Source: Neisseriaceae bacterium
Lineage (GTDB): Bacteria; Pseudomonadota; Gammaproteobacteria; Burkholderiales; Neisseriaceae
Assembly (NCBI GenBank): GCA_030146285.1
Contig: JASLBZ010000035.1
Span: 1-20,154, forward strand
Direction: 5' to 3'
DNA length: 20,154 nucleotides
Shown here: positions 1 to 7,018 of the stretch, piece by piece
Layout of the letters: each line of letters starts with the position of its first letter
How positions within the stretch are numbered: position 1 is the stretch's first letter
Position numbers and translations under genes: made by a program
The notes under the pieces: generated by a model
The model's input: the letters and a program-made list of their open reading frames with translations, nothing else
Database searches by the model: none
Told to the model about the DNA's origin: nothing

Positions 1-428
1 ACCTTCCAAACACTGCCAATTTCCCAACTTCTGGCTTGGTAGTCATTGAGAATGAGTTTTTGATAGTCTGCGGGCTCTGTTTGAATATTGGCATCTTCAC
101 GCCATGCTTTAACCTGTAATCGTTGCCTTTCATTCTCTTGATCTGCGCTCAAAATATCCACTACTTGAATCTGCCATGTTTGCTTTTTTTGCGCCTGAAT
201 CGGTACTTGATTGGATATGGCTACATCAATTCGATACAGGGCATACAGCATGCCTAAGCACAACCATGCCCCTTTTAAGAAAACATCTTTTCCCAACGCT
301 CCCCACGACAAACTAAACAGCACAAGTAAAGTTGTAAGATAACCACCATAACCACCGTCTAGCCTTGGCAAATAAAAAGCCAATACCATACCAACAATCA
401 AAAAGGGAAGCTGTGGAAAAGAGTACAT
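1..428 (-). CDS. comEC: ComEC/Rec2 family DNA-uptake channel, N-terminal part only (runs off the left edge)
   Basis: An open minus-strand frame starts at ATG 428-426 and stays open to base 1, giving 142 visible codons. ComEC (ComA in Neisseria) is the inner-membrane channel that carries single-stranded DNA into the cytoplasm during transformation. Three hydrophobic stretches are visible, at about residues 7-21, 30-46 and 51-65. They are followed by a soluble beta-rich stretch ending in W-E-I-G-S-V-W-K, which fits the N-terminal DUF4131 region of ComEC ('W..G..W' before the competence domain). The start MYSFPQLPFL has an AGG about eight bases upstream. The competence transmembrane and metallo-beta-lactamase-like domains would lie outside the window, so the assignment rests on the N-terminus alone. 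A DUS-type hairpin separates it from radA, so it probably has its own promoter between 430 and 500; I could not place one confidently. Confidence 0.72.
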   Translation of the reverse strand, partial: MYSFPQLPFLIVGMVLAFYLPRLDGGYGGYLTTLLVLFSLSWGALGKDVFLKGAWLCLGMLYALYRIDVAISNQVPIQAQKKQTWQIQVVDILSADQENERQRLQVKAWREDANIQTEPADYQKLILNDYQARSWEIGSVWK

Positions 429-501
429 CTTAAGCCTGTTTTGATACACCTAAAAAAATAAGGCAAAACAAGGCTCGTTTAGTTTCAATTTACTTCCCAC
501 C

Positions 502-543
502 AAACAATACAGGCTGCCTTAAATAAGGCAGCCTGTATTGTTT
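502..543. terminator. Long DUS-type hairpin between radA and comEC
   Basis: Perfect 17-base arms lie at 505-521 and 524-540, and three further A-T pairs (502-504 with 541-543) lengthen the stem. The plus-strand side is followed by six T residues (541-546). The minus-strand side has only TTT then GG. radA, read leftward, ends at 552, so the hairpin sits where its terminator should be. The T-run is better for rightward transcription. Each arm contains the DUS-like word. Confidence 0.75.
508..537. repeat. Inverted pair of DUS-like 12-mers (AGGCAGCCTGTA)
   Basis: AGGCAGCCTGTA occurs at 526-537 on the plus strand and at 508-519 on the minus strand. From memory, published Neisseriaceae DUS dialects include AGGCAGCCTGAA (Kingella type) and AGGCTGCCTGAA (Simonsiella type). 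This word differs from the first at one base, the penultimate one. Inverted DUS pairs doubling as terminators are characteristic of that family. Confidence 0.6.
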
Positions 544-551
544 TTTAACAC

Positions 552-1931
552 TTAGTTATTAATACCATCTCGTATGGCACTGACGGCCTCTTGCAAAGTA
601 TCTACCGCCACAATATTCAAACCTGGGAAATCTTTCTTATTTTTGGGTGCATTTGCCTTCGGAACAATGGCATAGCTAAAGCCCAGCTTTTCCGCTTCTT
701 TTAATCGCTCTTGCCCACGTGTTACAGGACGCACTTCACCAGACAAGCCCACCTCACCAAACGCCACCATTTTCTCAGGCAAAGGTCGATTTTTATGACT
801 GGATACCATGGCCAAAATAATGGCCAAATCAGCAGCTGGCTCCGTAATTTTCACGCCACCGACTGCGTTCAAAAACACATCTTGATCAAAACAAGCAATG
901 CCCGCGTGACGATTCAAAATGGCCAATAACATAGACAACCGATTTTGCTCCAAACCCACAGTTAACCGTTTGGGTGTAAAACCATGTGCGTCATCCACCA
1001 AAGCTTGGATTTCCACTAAGATAGGACGACTACCCTCTTGCGTGACCAAAACACATGAACCTGGCGTATCGTCGCGATAAGATGATAAGAAAATAGCAGA
1101 TGGATTCGAAACACCACGCAAACCTTTTTCAGTCATGGCAAAAACGCCTAACTCATTGGCAGCGCCAAAACGGTTTTTAATGGCACGAATCATTCGATAA
1201 TTGGAATGGGTATCCCCTTCAAAATACAAAACGGTATCCACCATGTGCTCTAAAACACGAGGTCCAGCAATGGCACCATCTTTGGTAACATGCCCAACAA
1301 GCACAATACTAATGCCTGTTTGCTTCGCAATTCGAGTAAGTTGCGCTGCGCACTCTCGCACTTGCGAAACAGAACCAGGCGCTGAAGTTACTTGATCGGA
1401 ATACAAGGTTTGAATCGAGTCAATCACTGCAATTTTGGGTCTTAATACTTGCAGTTGCGACAAAATGACTTCCAATTGAATCTCAGGAAGCAATTGAATG
1501 CCATCGGTTGGCAAACCCAAACGCTGTGCTCGCAAAGCCACTTGCTGTGGTGATTCCTCACCTGAAACATACAAAACAGCATTGTTAGCTGCCGCCATTA
1601 AGGCTACGGTTTGCAATAACAATGTTGATTTACCAATGCCAGGATCTCCACCCAATAAAATCACAGCACCATCGACCAAGCCACCACCAAGTACACGGTC
1701 CAGCTCTTCCATGCCTGTTCCTGAACGAGGCACATCTTCTGCTGTAACTTTGGATAAATCTTGCACCTTGGTGGTTTGATTCGTCCAAGATTGGTAACGG
1801 GCACTGGCAGGCGCAACAGCCACAGTTTCAACCAAGGTATTCCACTGCTCGCAATGGGGGCATTTGCCTTGCCATTTATTGGCAGCACCACCACACTCGG
1901 TACATTGAAACTGGGTTTTTGCCTTGGCCAT
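552..1931 (-). CDS. radA: DNA repair protein RadA
   Basis: 459 aa, the usual RadA length. RadA is a RecA-related ATPase that helps branch migration and processing of recombination intermediates, and in competent bacteria extends the strand invasion that RecA starts. Domains in order: a C4 zinc finger (C10, C13, C24, C27); a RecA-like ATPase with Walker A GDPGIGKST at 95-103 and Walker B KIAVIDS at 166-172; the RadA-specific KNRFG motif at 252-256; and a C-terminal Lon-protease-like domain from about 310 to the end. The start ATG shares one base with the SDR stop (TAATG), so it is the last gene of the hpnD-hpnE-SDR-radA chain and is probably translationally coupled. comEC is the next gene downstream, beyond the hairpin. 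All key motifs are intact. Confidence 0.97.
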   Translation of the reverse strand: MAKAKTQFQCTECGGAANKWQGKCPHCEQWNTLVETVAVAPASARYQSWTNQTTKVQDLSKVTAEDVPRSGTGMEELDRVLGGGLVDGAVILLGGDPGIGKSTLLLQTVALMAAANNAVLYVSGEESPQQVALRAQRLGLPTDGIQLLPEIQLEVILSQLQVLRPKIAVIDSIQTLYSDQVTSAPGSVSQVRECAAQLTRIAKQTGISIVLVGHVTKDGAIAGPRVLEHMVDTVLYFEGDTHSNYRMIRAIKNRFGAANELGVFAMTEKGLRGVSNPSAIFLSSYRDDTPGSCVLVTQEGSRPILVEIQALVDDAHGFTPKRLTVGLEQNRLSMLLAILNRHAGIACFDQDVFLNAVGGVKITEPAADLAIILAMVSSHKNRPLPEKMVAFGEVGLSGEVRPVTRGQERLKEAEKLGFSYAIVPKANAPKNKKDFPGLNIVAVDTLQEAVSAIRDGINN

Positions 1932-2653
1932 TATAGGTAAATAACCTCGCCGGTTCTGCCTTTGGTTGCGTCACTCATCCAATCCACAAACGCAGGTGTA
2001 ATATCGGCAATGTCTTTGCGCTCAATATCGCTTTCACCCGGATGTGTTTTAATGCGAAGTGGTGAATTCACTGAACCTGGAATCAAAACATTGGCACGCA
2101 TATTCGGGTATTGCGTCCATTCATCAGCACACACTTGTGCTAAGTAGACCAAAGCAGATTTGGATGCACCAAAGCCACCCCAATATGCTTTAGGTGTTTG
2201 TGCATGTGTTTCACCCACAAAAATTACCGAAGCATCGGGAGCTTCTTGCAATGCAGGCAAGAACGCTCGGGTTAAACCCATCGGAGCGACCGTGTTAACA
2301 CGGTATTGATTAACCCACTCTTCCACGGTTTGGAATGTAATCGGTGACAATGCATAAAAATAATTGGCACAATGCACAATGCCATCCAAACGCCCTGTTG
2401 CATTCAAAACTGCCATAGCCAATTGATCAAATTCTTTTTCTTCTGCATTTAACAAATCAAAACGAATGGCAAAAGGTTCCGGATAGCCAGCATCGGCAAT
2501 CTTGTCATAAACTGCTTCTAATTTTTTTTGGTGTCTGGCAAGTAAGACCACTGTTGCCCCTGCTTCTGCGTAAGACATGGCCACTTGCTCACCAATACCT
2601 TGCGAAGCACCTGAAATTAAAATAACTTTATCTTGTAACGGTTTTACTGACAT
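1931..2653 (-). CDS. YciK-like short-chain dehydrogenase/reductase lacking the catalytic Tyr
   Basis: 240 aa from ATG 2653. This start is chosen because GGA lies about nine bases upstream; the alternative TTG at 2665 has no visible ribosome-binding site. The Rossmann nucleotide motif SGASQGIG is at residues 14-21 and a catalytic-type Asn at 120 (RVNTVAP). The classical Y-x-x-x-K is F-G-A-S-K: Phe161 (codon TTT, read directly from the DNA) with Lys165. The position 13 residues before, normally Ser, is Glu148 in VGET. The NAG motif is HCAN. The fold and cofactor site look intact but the usual acid-base chemistry should be missing. The overall pattern resembles the YciK group of proteobacterial SDRs, whose function is not clear to me. 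It overlaps hpnE by 10 bases and radA by 1, so it belongs to the same operon. No substrate can be assigned. Confidence 0.88.
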   Translation of the reverse strand: MSVKPLQDKVILISGASQGIGEQVAMSYAEAGATVVLLARHQKKLEAVYDKIADAGYPEPFAIRFDLLNAEEKEFDQLAMAVLNATGRLDGIVHCANYFYALSPITFQTVEEWVNQYRVNTVAPMGLTRAFLPALQEAPDASVIFVGETHAQTPKAYWGGFGASKSALVYLAQVCADEWTQYPNMRANVLIPGSVNSPLRIKTHPGESDIERKDIADITPAFVDWMSDATKGRTGEVIYL

Positions 2654-3957
2654 TTTGAATTCCAATCTGCTAATAAACAGGCGGCCGCTCGCTGCCCCAT
2701 TTGTACCGCACCTTCTAAGGTTGCTGGGTATACAGGATGCATATAGTCGCCCGCTAAATAAATTCCATGATGAGACAAACGCAAAGTCGGAATCACTTCA
2801 CGGTCACTGCTTGTCTGTACGGTGGCACGCTTTTCGGTTATGACCTGCGCTGCAATGGGTGAACACAAATCAGGATTAATTCTAAGCATGTCCTGATGCA
2901 CAGCATCTATCCATTCTTGTTTTGAAACCCATGGAGAATCTTGGGTCACACTACAAACAGCAGCCACTTCATTTTTTCCCAAGCCCAATGCGTCTCTATT
3001 AATGAGCCATTGTGCCACACCATCAGCAAAACCTTGAATGATCTTAGGCAATGCCAATGTTTCTTGATATTGCAAATAAACCGTGGTAATTGCGCTGTAA
3101 TTCAACTTTTGTAAAGCTTGGCGCGTTTCTGGTGCATACACGGTTTTTAACAAATCATTCACATGATAAGGCGCAACAGCCATCACAACAGCATCAAAAA
3201 CCTCATTATCCACAGTTACTTGCACCCTACCACCAGAACAAACCTCCAAACATCTTACTCGATGACCCAAATGAATCTTGGTTTTTTTGGCAGCCAAATA
3301 TGCCATTAAAGGCTCAACCCAAGCATTGCCTAAGTTTGTTTTGGCAATTAAAAAGTCACTGAAATGTCGTTTTTTTAAAACACCTTCTTGCATGACTTTG
3401 GCCAAAACCTGTGTGCTTGCCACAGTAATGGGTGTGTTCATGGTCGCCAAAACCAATGGCTGCCAAAAATCACGAATAATCTTGGTGGGCACTGCCATGT
3501 CATGTAGCCATAGGTTCAAAGGCTTATCTGAATCATTTTTTTTGGCAAATCGTTTTAAGGCTGCCACACTTTTAACAAAAGCCCATTTGTCTTGAAGCGT
3601 CCAATTTTTCGCCTTGACCAAGCCCATCACAATGTGAAAAGGAGAAGGCAATTTGGCAGCTTGTAATTGCAAACCATCTTGCAAATACCACGTCAAAGGC
3701 AGCCTACAAAAAACATCATCCTCTTTCACTCCAGACAAAGCCAATAAACGCAAGGTCTCTTCATAAGCACCAATCAGCAAATGTTGCCCATTGTCCAAAT
3801 GCTTCAGGTTGCCTGTTTTTTGATTTAAAGCGCGTGCGCGACCACCTGCTTGATGGCTGGCTTCAAACAAACTGACATGAGCAAAATCTGCCAATGTTGC
3901 AGCTGCTGCAATACCAGCCCAGCCCGCACCAATCACAGCAACCTTTGGTTTTTTCAC
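2644..3957 (-). CDS. hpnE: Hydroxysqualene dehydroxylase HpnE (FAD-dependent, amine oxidase family)
   Basis: 437 aa from GTG 3957. That start gives a 4-base GTGA overlap with the hpnD stop and has GGGA about eight bases upstream. A TTG at 3978 would add seven residues but is less likely. HpnE reduces hydroxysqualene to squalene, the last step of the bacterial three-enzyme route from farnesyl diphosphate. The N-terminus has the FAD dinucleotide fold with G10-x-G12-x-x-G15, Glu32 at the end of the second strand and G38-G-R-A. The C-terminus has the second FAD signature (GIYLAGDY, then GAVQMGQRAA). Length and both motifs fit the squalene-associated FAD-dependent desaturase group. The position right after hpnD supports HpnE over a carotenoid desaturase. 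A DUS-like word, one base from the Kingella dialect, lies inside the gene at 3803-3814. Confidence 0.92.
   Translation of the reverse strand: MKKPKVAVIGAGWAGIAAAATLADFAHVSLFEASHQAGGRARALNQKTGNLKHLDNGQHLLIGAYEETLRLLALSGVKEDDVFCRLPLTWYLQDGLQLQAAKLPSPFHIVMGLVKAKNWTLQDKWAFVKSVAALKRFAKKNDSDKPLNLWLHDMAVPTKIIRDFWQPLVLATMNTPITVASTQVLAKVMQEGVLKKRHFSDFLIAKTNLGNAWVEPLMAYLAAKKTKIHLGHRVRCLEVCSGGRVQVTVDNEVFDAVVMAVAPYHVNDLLKTVYAPETRQALQKLNYSAITTVYLQYQETLALPKIIQGFADGVAQWLINRDALGLGKNEVAAVCSVTQDSPWVSKQEWIDAVHQDMLRINPDLCSPIAAQVITEKRATVQTSSDREVIPTLRLSHHGIYLAGDYMHPVYPATLEGAVQMGQRAAACLLADWNSKCQ
3803..3814 (-). repeat. Near-match to Kingella-type DUS (AGGCAACCTGAA) inside hpnE
   Basis: The minus strand reads AGGCAACCTGAA, one mismatch from AGGCAGCCTGAA as I recall the Kingella dialect. 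It lies in coding sequence (T-G-N-L-K), so it may be chance. Confidence 0.25.
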
Positions 3958-4805
3958 AATTTGAATCCCGTTAGCCAAACTTTTAAAGCAATTCTGAATT
4001 TGCGTGCTTTAGGCAATACAATTTTGTGTGCCAAAACATGCTCAACACCATCGGCTTCTATCTCCAATAACAATTGATAATAAATGGCAGCCATCATTAA
4101 GCCGACTTTTTGTTTTTTGGCATCGTCTTTTGGCAAAAGACCAAGCGCCTCGACATACATTTTTTTGGCTCTTTTTGCTTGAAACTGCATCAACTGTTTA
4201 AATTCTGGCGTAGCATCTGCTGCCAAAATATCTTTTTCATCAACTCCAAACAAAGCCAACTCATCCAATGGCAAATAAATTCGATTGTTGCGTGCATCTT
4301 CACCCACATCTCGAATGATATTGGTCAGCTGCAACGCCAAGCCCAGTTTTTCGGCATATGCCAATGTGTCCAAACTGCTAATACCCAATATTCTGGCAGT
4401 CAACCGGCCTACAACACCAGCAGCCCGATAACAATATTGGTTCAGATCAATAAAACGTGGGTAGCGATTTTGCTCCAAATCCATTTGCATGCCCAGAATA
4501 ATTTCATCAAATTCAATTTGTGGCAATTGGAACAATGGTGCGTAAATGGCAATGGCCTGACAAACAGGGTGTTCTGGCTTTTCTTTGCCGGCAAATGCTT
4601 TTTCCAAATCCATTTGCCACCACAATAGTGTTCTTTGTGCCACGCTTTTGTCGGAGCAGTCATCCACCACATCATCCACTTCGCGGCAAAATGCATACAA
4701 GCATGTTAAGGCATCTCGTTTGTCTTTTGCTAAAAATTTAAAGCTGCCCACAAAGCTAGAGCCACTTTGTTTGGTTTTGTCCTGACAGTATGCCAATGGC
4801 GTCAT
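3954..4805 (-). CDS. hpnD: Presqualene diphosphate synthase HpnD (squalene/phytoene synthase family)
   Basis: 283 aa, the normal size. HpnD joins two farnesyl diphosphates to presqualene diphosphate; HpnC then makes hydroxysqualene and HpnE squalene. The two Asp-rich Mg-diphosphate motifs are visible: D44-D-V-V-D48-D within REVDDVVDD, and D166-V-G-E-D170 followed by ARNNRIYLP, the latter a typical trans-isoprenyl synthase signature. The N-terminus (SFKFLAKDKRDAL, then YAFCREVDD) also fits HpnD. It is the first gene of the hpnD-hpnE-SDR-radA chain. Its ATG at 4805 follows the pilX terminator by only 15 bases, so its promoter must overlap that terminator or lie in the short pilX 3' region. No hpnC is present nearby. 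Confidence 0.93.
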   Translation of the reverse strand: MTPLAYCQDKTKQSGSSFVGSFKFLAKDKRDALTCLYAFCREVDDVVDDCSDKSVAQRTLLWWQMDLEKAFAGKEKPEHPVCQAIAIYAPLFQLPQIEFDEIILGMQMDLEQNRYPRFIDLNQYCYRAAGVVGRLTARILGISSLDTLAYAEKLGLALQLTNIIRDVGEDARNNRIYLPLDELALFGVDEKDILAADATPEFKQLMQFQAKRAKKMYVEALGLLPKDDAKKQKVGLMMAAIYYQLLLEIEADGVEHVLAHKIVLPKARKFRIALKVWLTGFKL

Positions 4806-4820
4806 GAAGATTTCTACCCA

Positions 4821-4855
4821 TGAAAAAAGAGAATGGTTATTTTACCATTCTCTTC
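4821..4855 (-). terminator. Intrinsic terminator of the pilH-X operon
   Basis: Perfect 11-base arms at 4827-4837 and 4844-4854 enclose a 6-base A/T loop. Read on the minus strand, the stem ends in a run of six T. It lies 27 bases after the pilX stop and just before the hpnD start, so it separates pilus genes from the squalene operon. Confidence 0.88.
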
Positions 4856-4881
4856 TTATAAAAACAGCTTATCACTGTTGG

Positions 4882-5322
4882 TTATATTTTTACACAATTG
4901 CCACTTGTGGTTTGTGCTTTGGCTTCTGCAAATGTTTTGCATTTATAAGCATCCCCACCTTGAGTCATCCACAAAGGCGGTAGCTTAGTATTGATTGGGT
5001 TGGCCATGATGTAATAAGCACTTTTGTTCGTGGCGCTGACATTCGCAACTGAGAATGTATAATCTCGTTTGGCTTTGTCATTATCAATACCACTCACACT
5101 CTTAGCAACAATGGCATCATTCTCAGCATCTATGCTATTGTTATTAACAAGATACTTTACCATTTGCTGGCTTAACTGGGCCATGGCACTTTTGGCATTT
5201 AAAATGGCATTTTTTTCCACATAGCGTTCATAGCTAGGCAAAGCAAAAGCCGCAATAACACCCAATATTACAATTACAACCATGATTTCAACCAATGTAA
5301 ATCCTGCTTGTTTTATCTTCAT
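4882..5322 (-). CDS. pilX: Type IV pilin-like protein, PilX/PilL position (minor pilin)
   Basis: 146 aa class III pilin. The leader is short (MKIKQAG) and prepilin peptidase should cut G7|F8, leaving F-T-L-V-E with Glu12 as the +5 glutamate, followed by the hydrophobic N-terminal helix to about residue 30. Cys128 and Cys143 near the C-terminus should form the D-region disulfide; the loop between them has only 14 residues. It is the last of five pilin genes downstream of dnaB, the place of pilX (or pilL) in Neisseria, where PilX drives bacterial aggregation and adhesion and PilL affects pilus-linked functions. Position supports the name; the sequence alone would also fit ComP or another PilE-like pilin. 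The gap after pilK is 14 bases. Confidence 0.8.
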   Translation of the reverse strand: MKIKQAGFTLVEIMVVIVILGVIAAFALPSYERYVEKNAILNAKSAMAQLSQQMVKYLVNNNSIDAENDAIVAKSVSGIDNDKAKRDYTFSVANVSATNKSAYYIMANPINTKLPPLWMTQGGDAYKCKTFAEAKAQTTSGNCVKI

Positions 5323-5336
5323 GTTGATGTCCGATA

Positions 5337-5909
5337 TCAGTTTACTTGATCATAAACTTGTACTGTCACTTGGGTATTTTCATTCTGTCCCCAAGCACGA
5401 GCTGTAATTCGATAGGTATTTTCATTTTCATTATTCTTATCTGCTGGATCACCCATCCATTCGATAATATAACGAGGATTTCGAGCTGCCGTCTGACCAA
5501 CCCCATACTCACTTGATTTACTAGATTTTTTTGCAAATATTTCTTCTTGCTCCCAAATATCAAGCGTTGCAGGCGCTTTGTTTGGCAAACAAAACCCAGC
5601 AAGATCACCTGTATTACAGCCTTTAACGAAACTTTCATCCTTAACAAAATTACCTTTTCCGTTTGTGCCATCTTGATTCAATTTGTCGATTAACCTGGTT
5701 TCGGCTTGCCGTATAGCAGAATCAGCCAAGGACAATGCCAACTGCCTATCGGCAGTATTGCTGCTAGAACGCATCTCAGACTGCGTCCATCTGGCACCAC
5801 CAACCACCAAAAGCGCGGTGATTATCATGATAACAATCACAATAAACAAAGAAAAACCATGATTCTTATGCTGACTTAATTGCCATTTTTTTGAATGCTG
5901 TTTGCGCAT
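5337..5909 (-). CDS. pilK: Minor pilin PilK (PilX family of Pseudomonas, GspK-like role)
   Basis: 190 aa. The prepilin cut is G18|F19 in KNHGFSLFIVIV. The residue at +5 after the cut is Ile, not Glu. Missing Glu5 is typical of this family (PilK, PilX, GspK), the pilin placed at the tip of the priming complex. The stretch ADRQLALSLADSAIRQAE (about 53-70) is the conserved region after the first helix in the PilX N-terminal family. The gene overlaps pilJ by 34 bases and has a strong ribosome-binding site, GAGGAG, inside the end of pilJ. Expected role: with PilH, PilI and PilJ it primes assembly of the major pilin at the inner membrane. Confidence 0.85.
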   Translation of the reverse strand: MRKQHSKKWQLSQHKNHGFSLFIVIVIMIITALLVVGGARWTQSEMRSSSNTADRQLALSLADSAIRQAETRLIDKLNQDGTNGKGNFVKDESFVKGCNTGDLAGFCLPNKAPATLDIWEQEEIFAKKSSKSSEYGVGQTAARNPRYIIEWMGDPADKNNENENTYRITARAWGQNENTQVTVQVYDQVN

Positions 5910-7018
5910 GTATTTGCTCCTCGAATTCCAGCTGTAAATGGATAGACAATATCTGCTTGATTTGCTTTTGTTAGTGTTATGTCTACATCAACCAAGACTG
6001 GCGTTCTAACATTACCGGTTTTTTCCTGAGTAAACGCAGGTCTTTGTGTTATTAAATTATTGCCATCCACATCGGTGACATTCTCGACTAAGCAACCTTG
6101 GCTTCCTGCGTCGCTGTCTAGATAATGCAATGTACTCACCATGCTAGCCACATCATAATCAGAAGAGTCCAATAACAACTCTGGCTTATCAACATTGAAG
6201 CCCATGTTTCCCCCTTTATTCATACTCAGCAGCAAGCGAAACAAGCCTTTACGCCCCGTTCTTCTGGACTCCCCCATAAAAAACAAACTTTCTTGATACG
6301 GTTTTACTTTAAGTAAATCTTCATTAAAGCACTTCTCACCGGCACAATCCCAAGGCTCATCCAGTTTTCGGCTAGAAATGGTATTAAGCTCCCCACCTCC
6401 AGCGTAATTAGAGCCCACAACAGCCCTAGAACAGTCAGCAACCACAACGAACTCACCGTAGACCAATCTGTTTTGCAATAAGTTATTACTCGGCCTGATG
6501 CTACTGAACTTACTCACACTGCCAGCACTCGCATTCGGTTCATAATCCATAGGCAGTGAACCTTGTATTGCCAAAGCCTGACCATCAATGGTAAAAGCAT
6601 CGGTAACAGATTTAGGCAACTGATTGCTCGCCAAGATACGAACATTGTAAAATTCTTGTGTTGCATTGCTGTCTTGATTTTTCATAAAAACAGATTCAGA
6701 ACCGCTGTATTTATTTAAAAATGTTTTGGACAGCTTCAATGGGTTTGCCTGTGCATCACTATAACTATAACAACCATAATTCCCCGCGTTTCGAATAGCT
6801 TGACTCATCAAACTACTGACCAAACGCAAGTCCTGCTGCACACCAACCCGTTGCTGCATGACCATACTAAGCTCTCGTGTTTTCAAATAACCACCGCCAA
6901 CGGCCATGATGATGATGATACTTAAAGCACTGGCCACCAATAATTCAATTAATGTAAAACCTTGATTTTTATGGCGAGACAACAGTTGATGATGTAATTT
7001 ATGTAAATTTTTTACCAT
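5876..7018 (-). CDS. pilJ: Minor pilin PilJ (PilW family)
   Basis: 380 aa. The leader is 20 residues (ends RHKNQG), cut G20|F21, with Glu25 at +5 and a hydrophobic helix to about residue 43. RNAGNYGC at 76-83 matches the PilW signature (R-x-A-G-x-x-G-C) just after the first helix. PilW/PilJ proteins are minor pilins of the initiation complex. The C-terminal two thirds carry several Cys and look like a large globular domain; I think it is somewhat longer than Neisseria PilJ, but this needs an alignment. The start ATG shares a base with the pilI stop (TAATG). Confidence 0.87.
   Translation of the reverse strand: MVKNLHKLHHQLLSRHKNQGFTLIELLVASALSIIIIMAVGGGYLKTRELSMVMQQRVGVQQDLRLVSSLMSQAIRNAGNYGCYSYSDAQANPLKLSKTFLNKYSGSESVFMKNQDSNATQEFYNVRILASNQLPKSVTDAFTIDGQALAIQGSLPMDYEPNASAGSVSKFSSIRPSNNLLQNRLVYGEFVVVADCSRAVVGSNYAGGGELNTISSRKLDEPWDCAGEKCFNEDLLKVKPYQESLFFMGESRRTGRKGLFRLLLSMNKGGNMGFNVDKPELLLDSSDYDVASMVSTLHYLDSDAGSQGCLVENVTDVDGNNLITQRPAFTQEKTGNVRTPVLVDVDITLTKANQADIVYPFTAGIRGANTCANSIQKNGN

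Noticed and set aside
3695..3706. AGGCAGCCTACA in hpnE as another DUS-like copy
   Set aside because: Two mismatches in the 3' half, including the normally fixed CTG core.
3958..3978. Seven-codon longer hpnE from TTG 3978
   Set aside because: GTG 3957 forms a GTGA overlap with the hpnD stop and has a GGGA upstream; the extra residues precede the FAD fold without purpose.
4110..4628. 172-codon plus-strand open frame opposite hpnD
   Set aside because: Lies inside a clear hpnD with both Asp-rich motifs; the translation has no recognisable domain.
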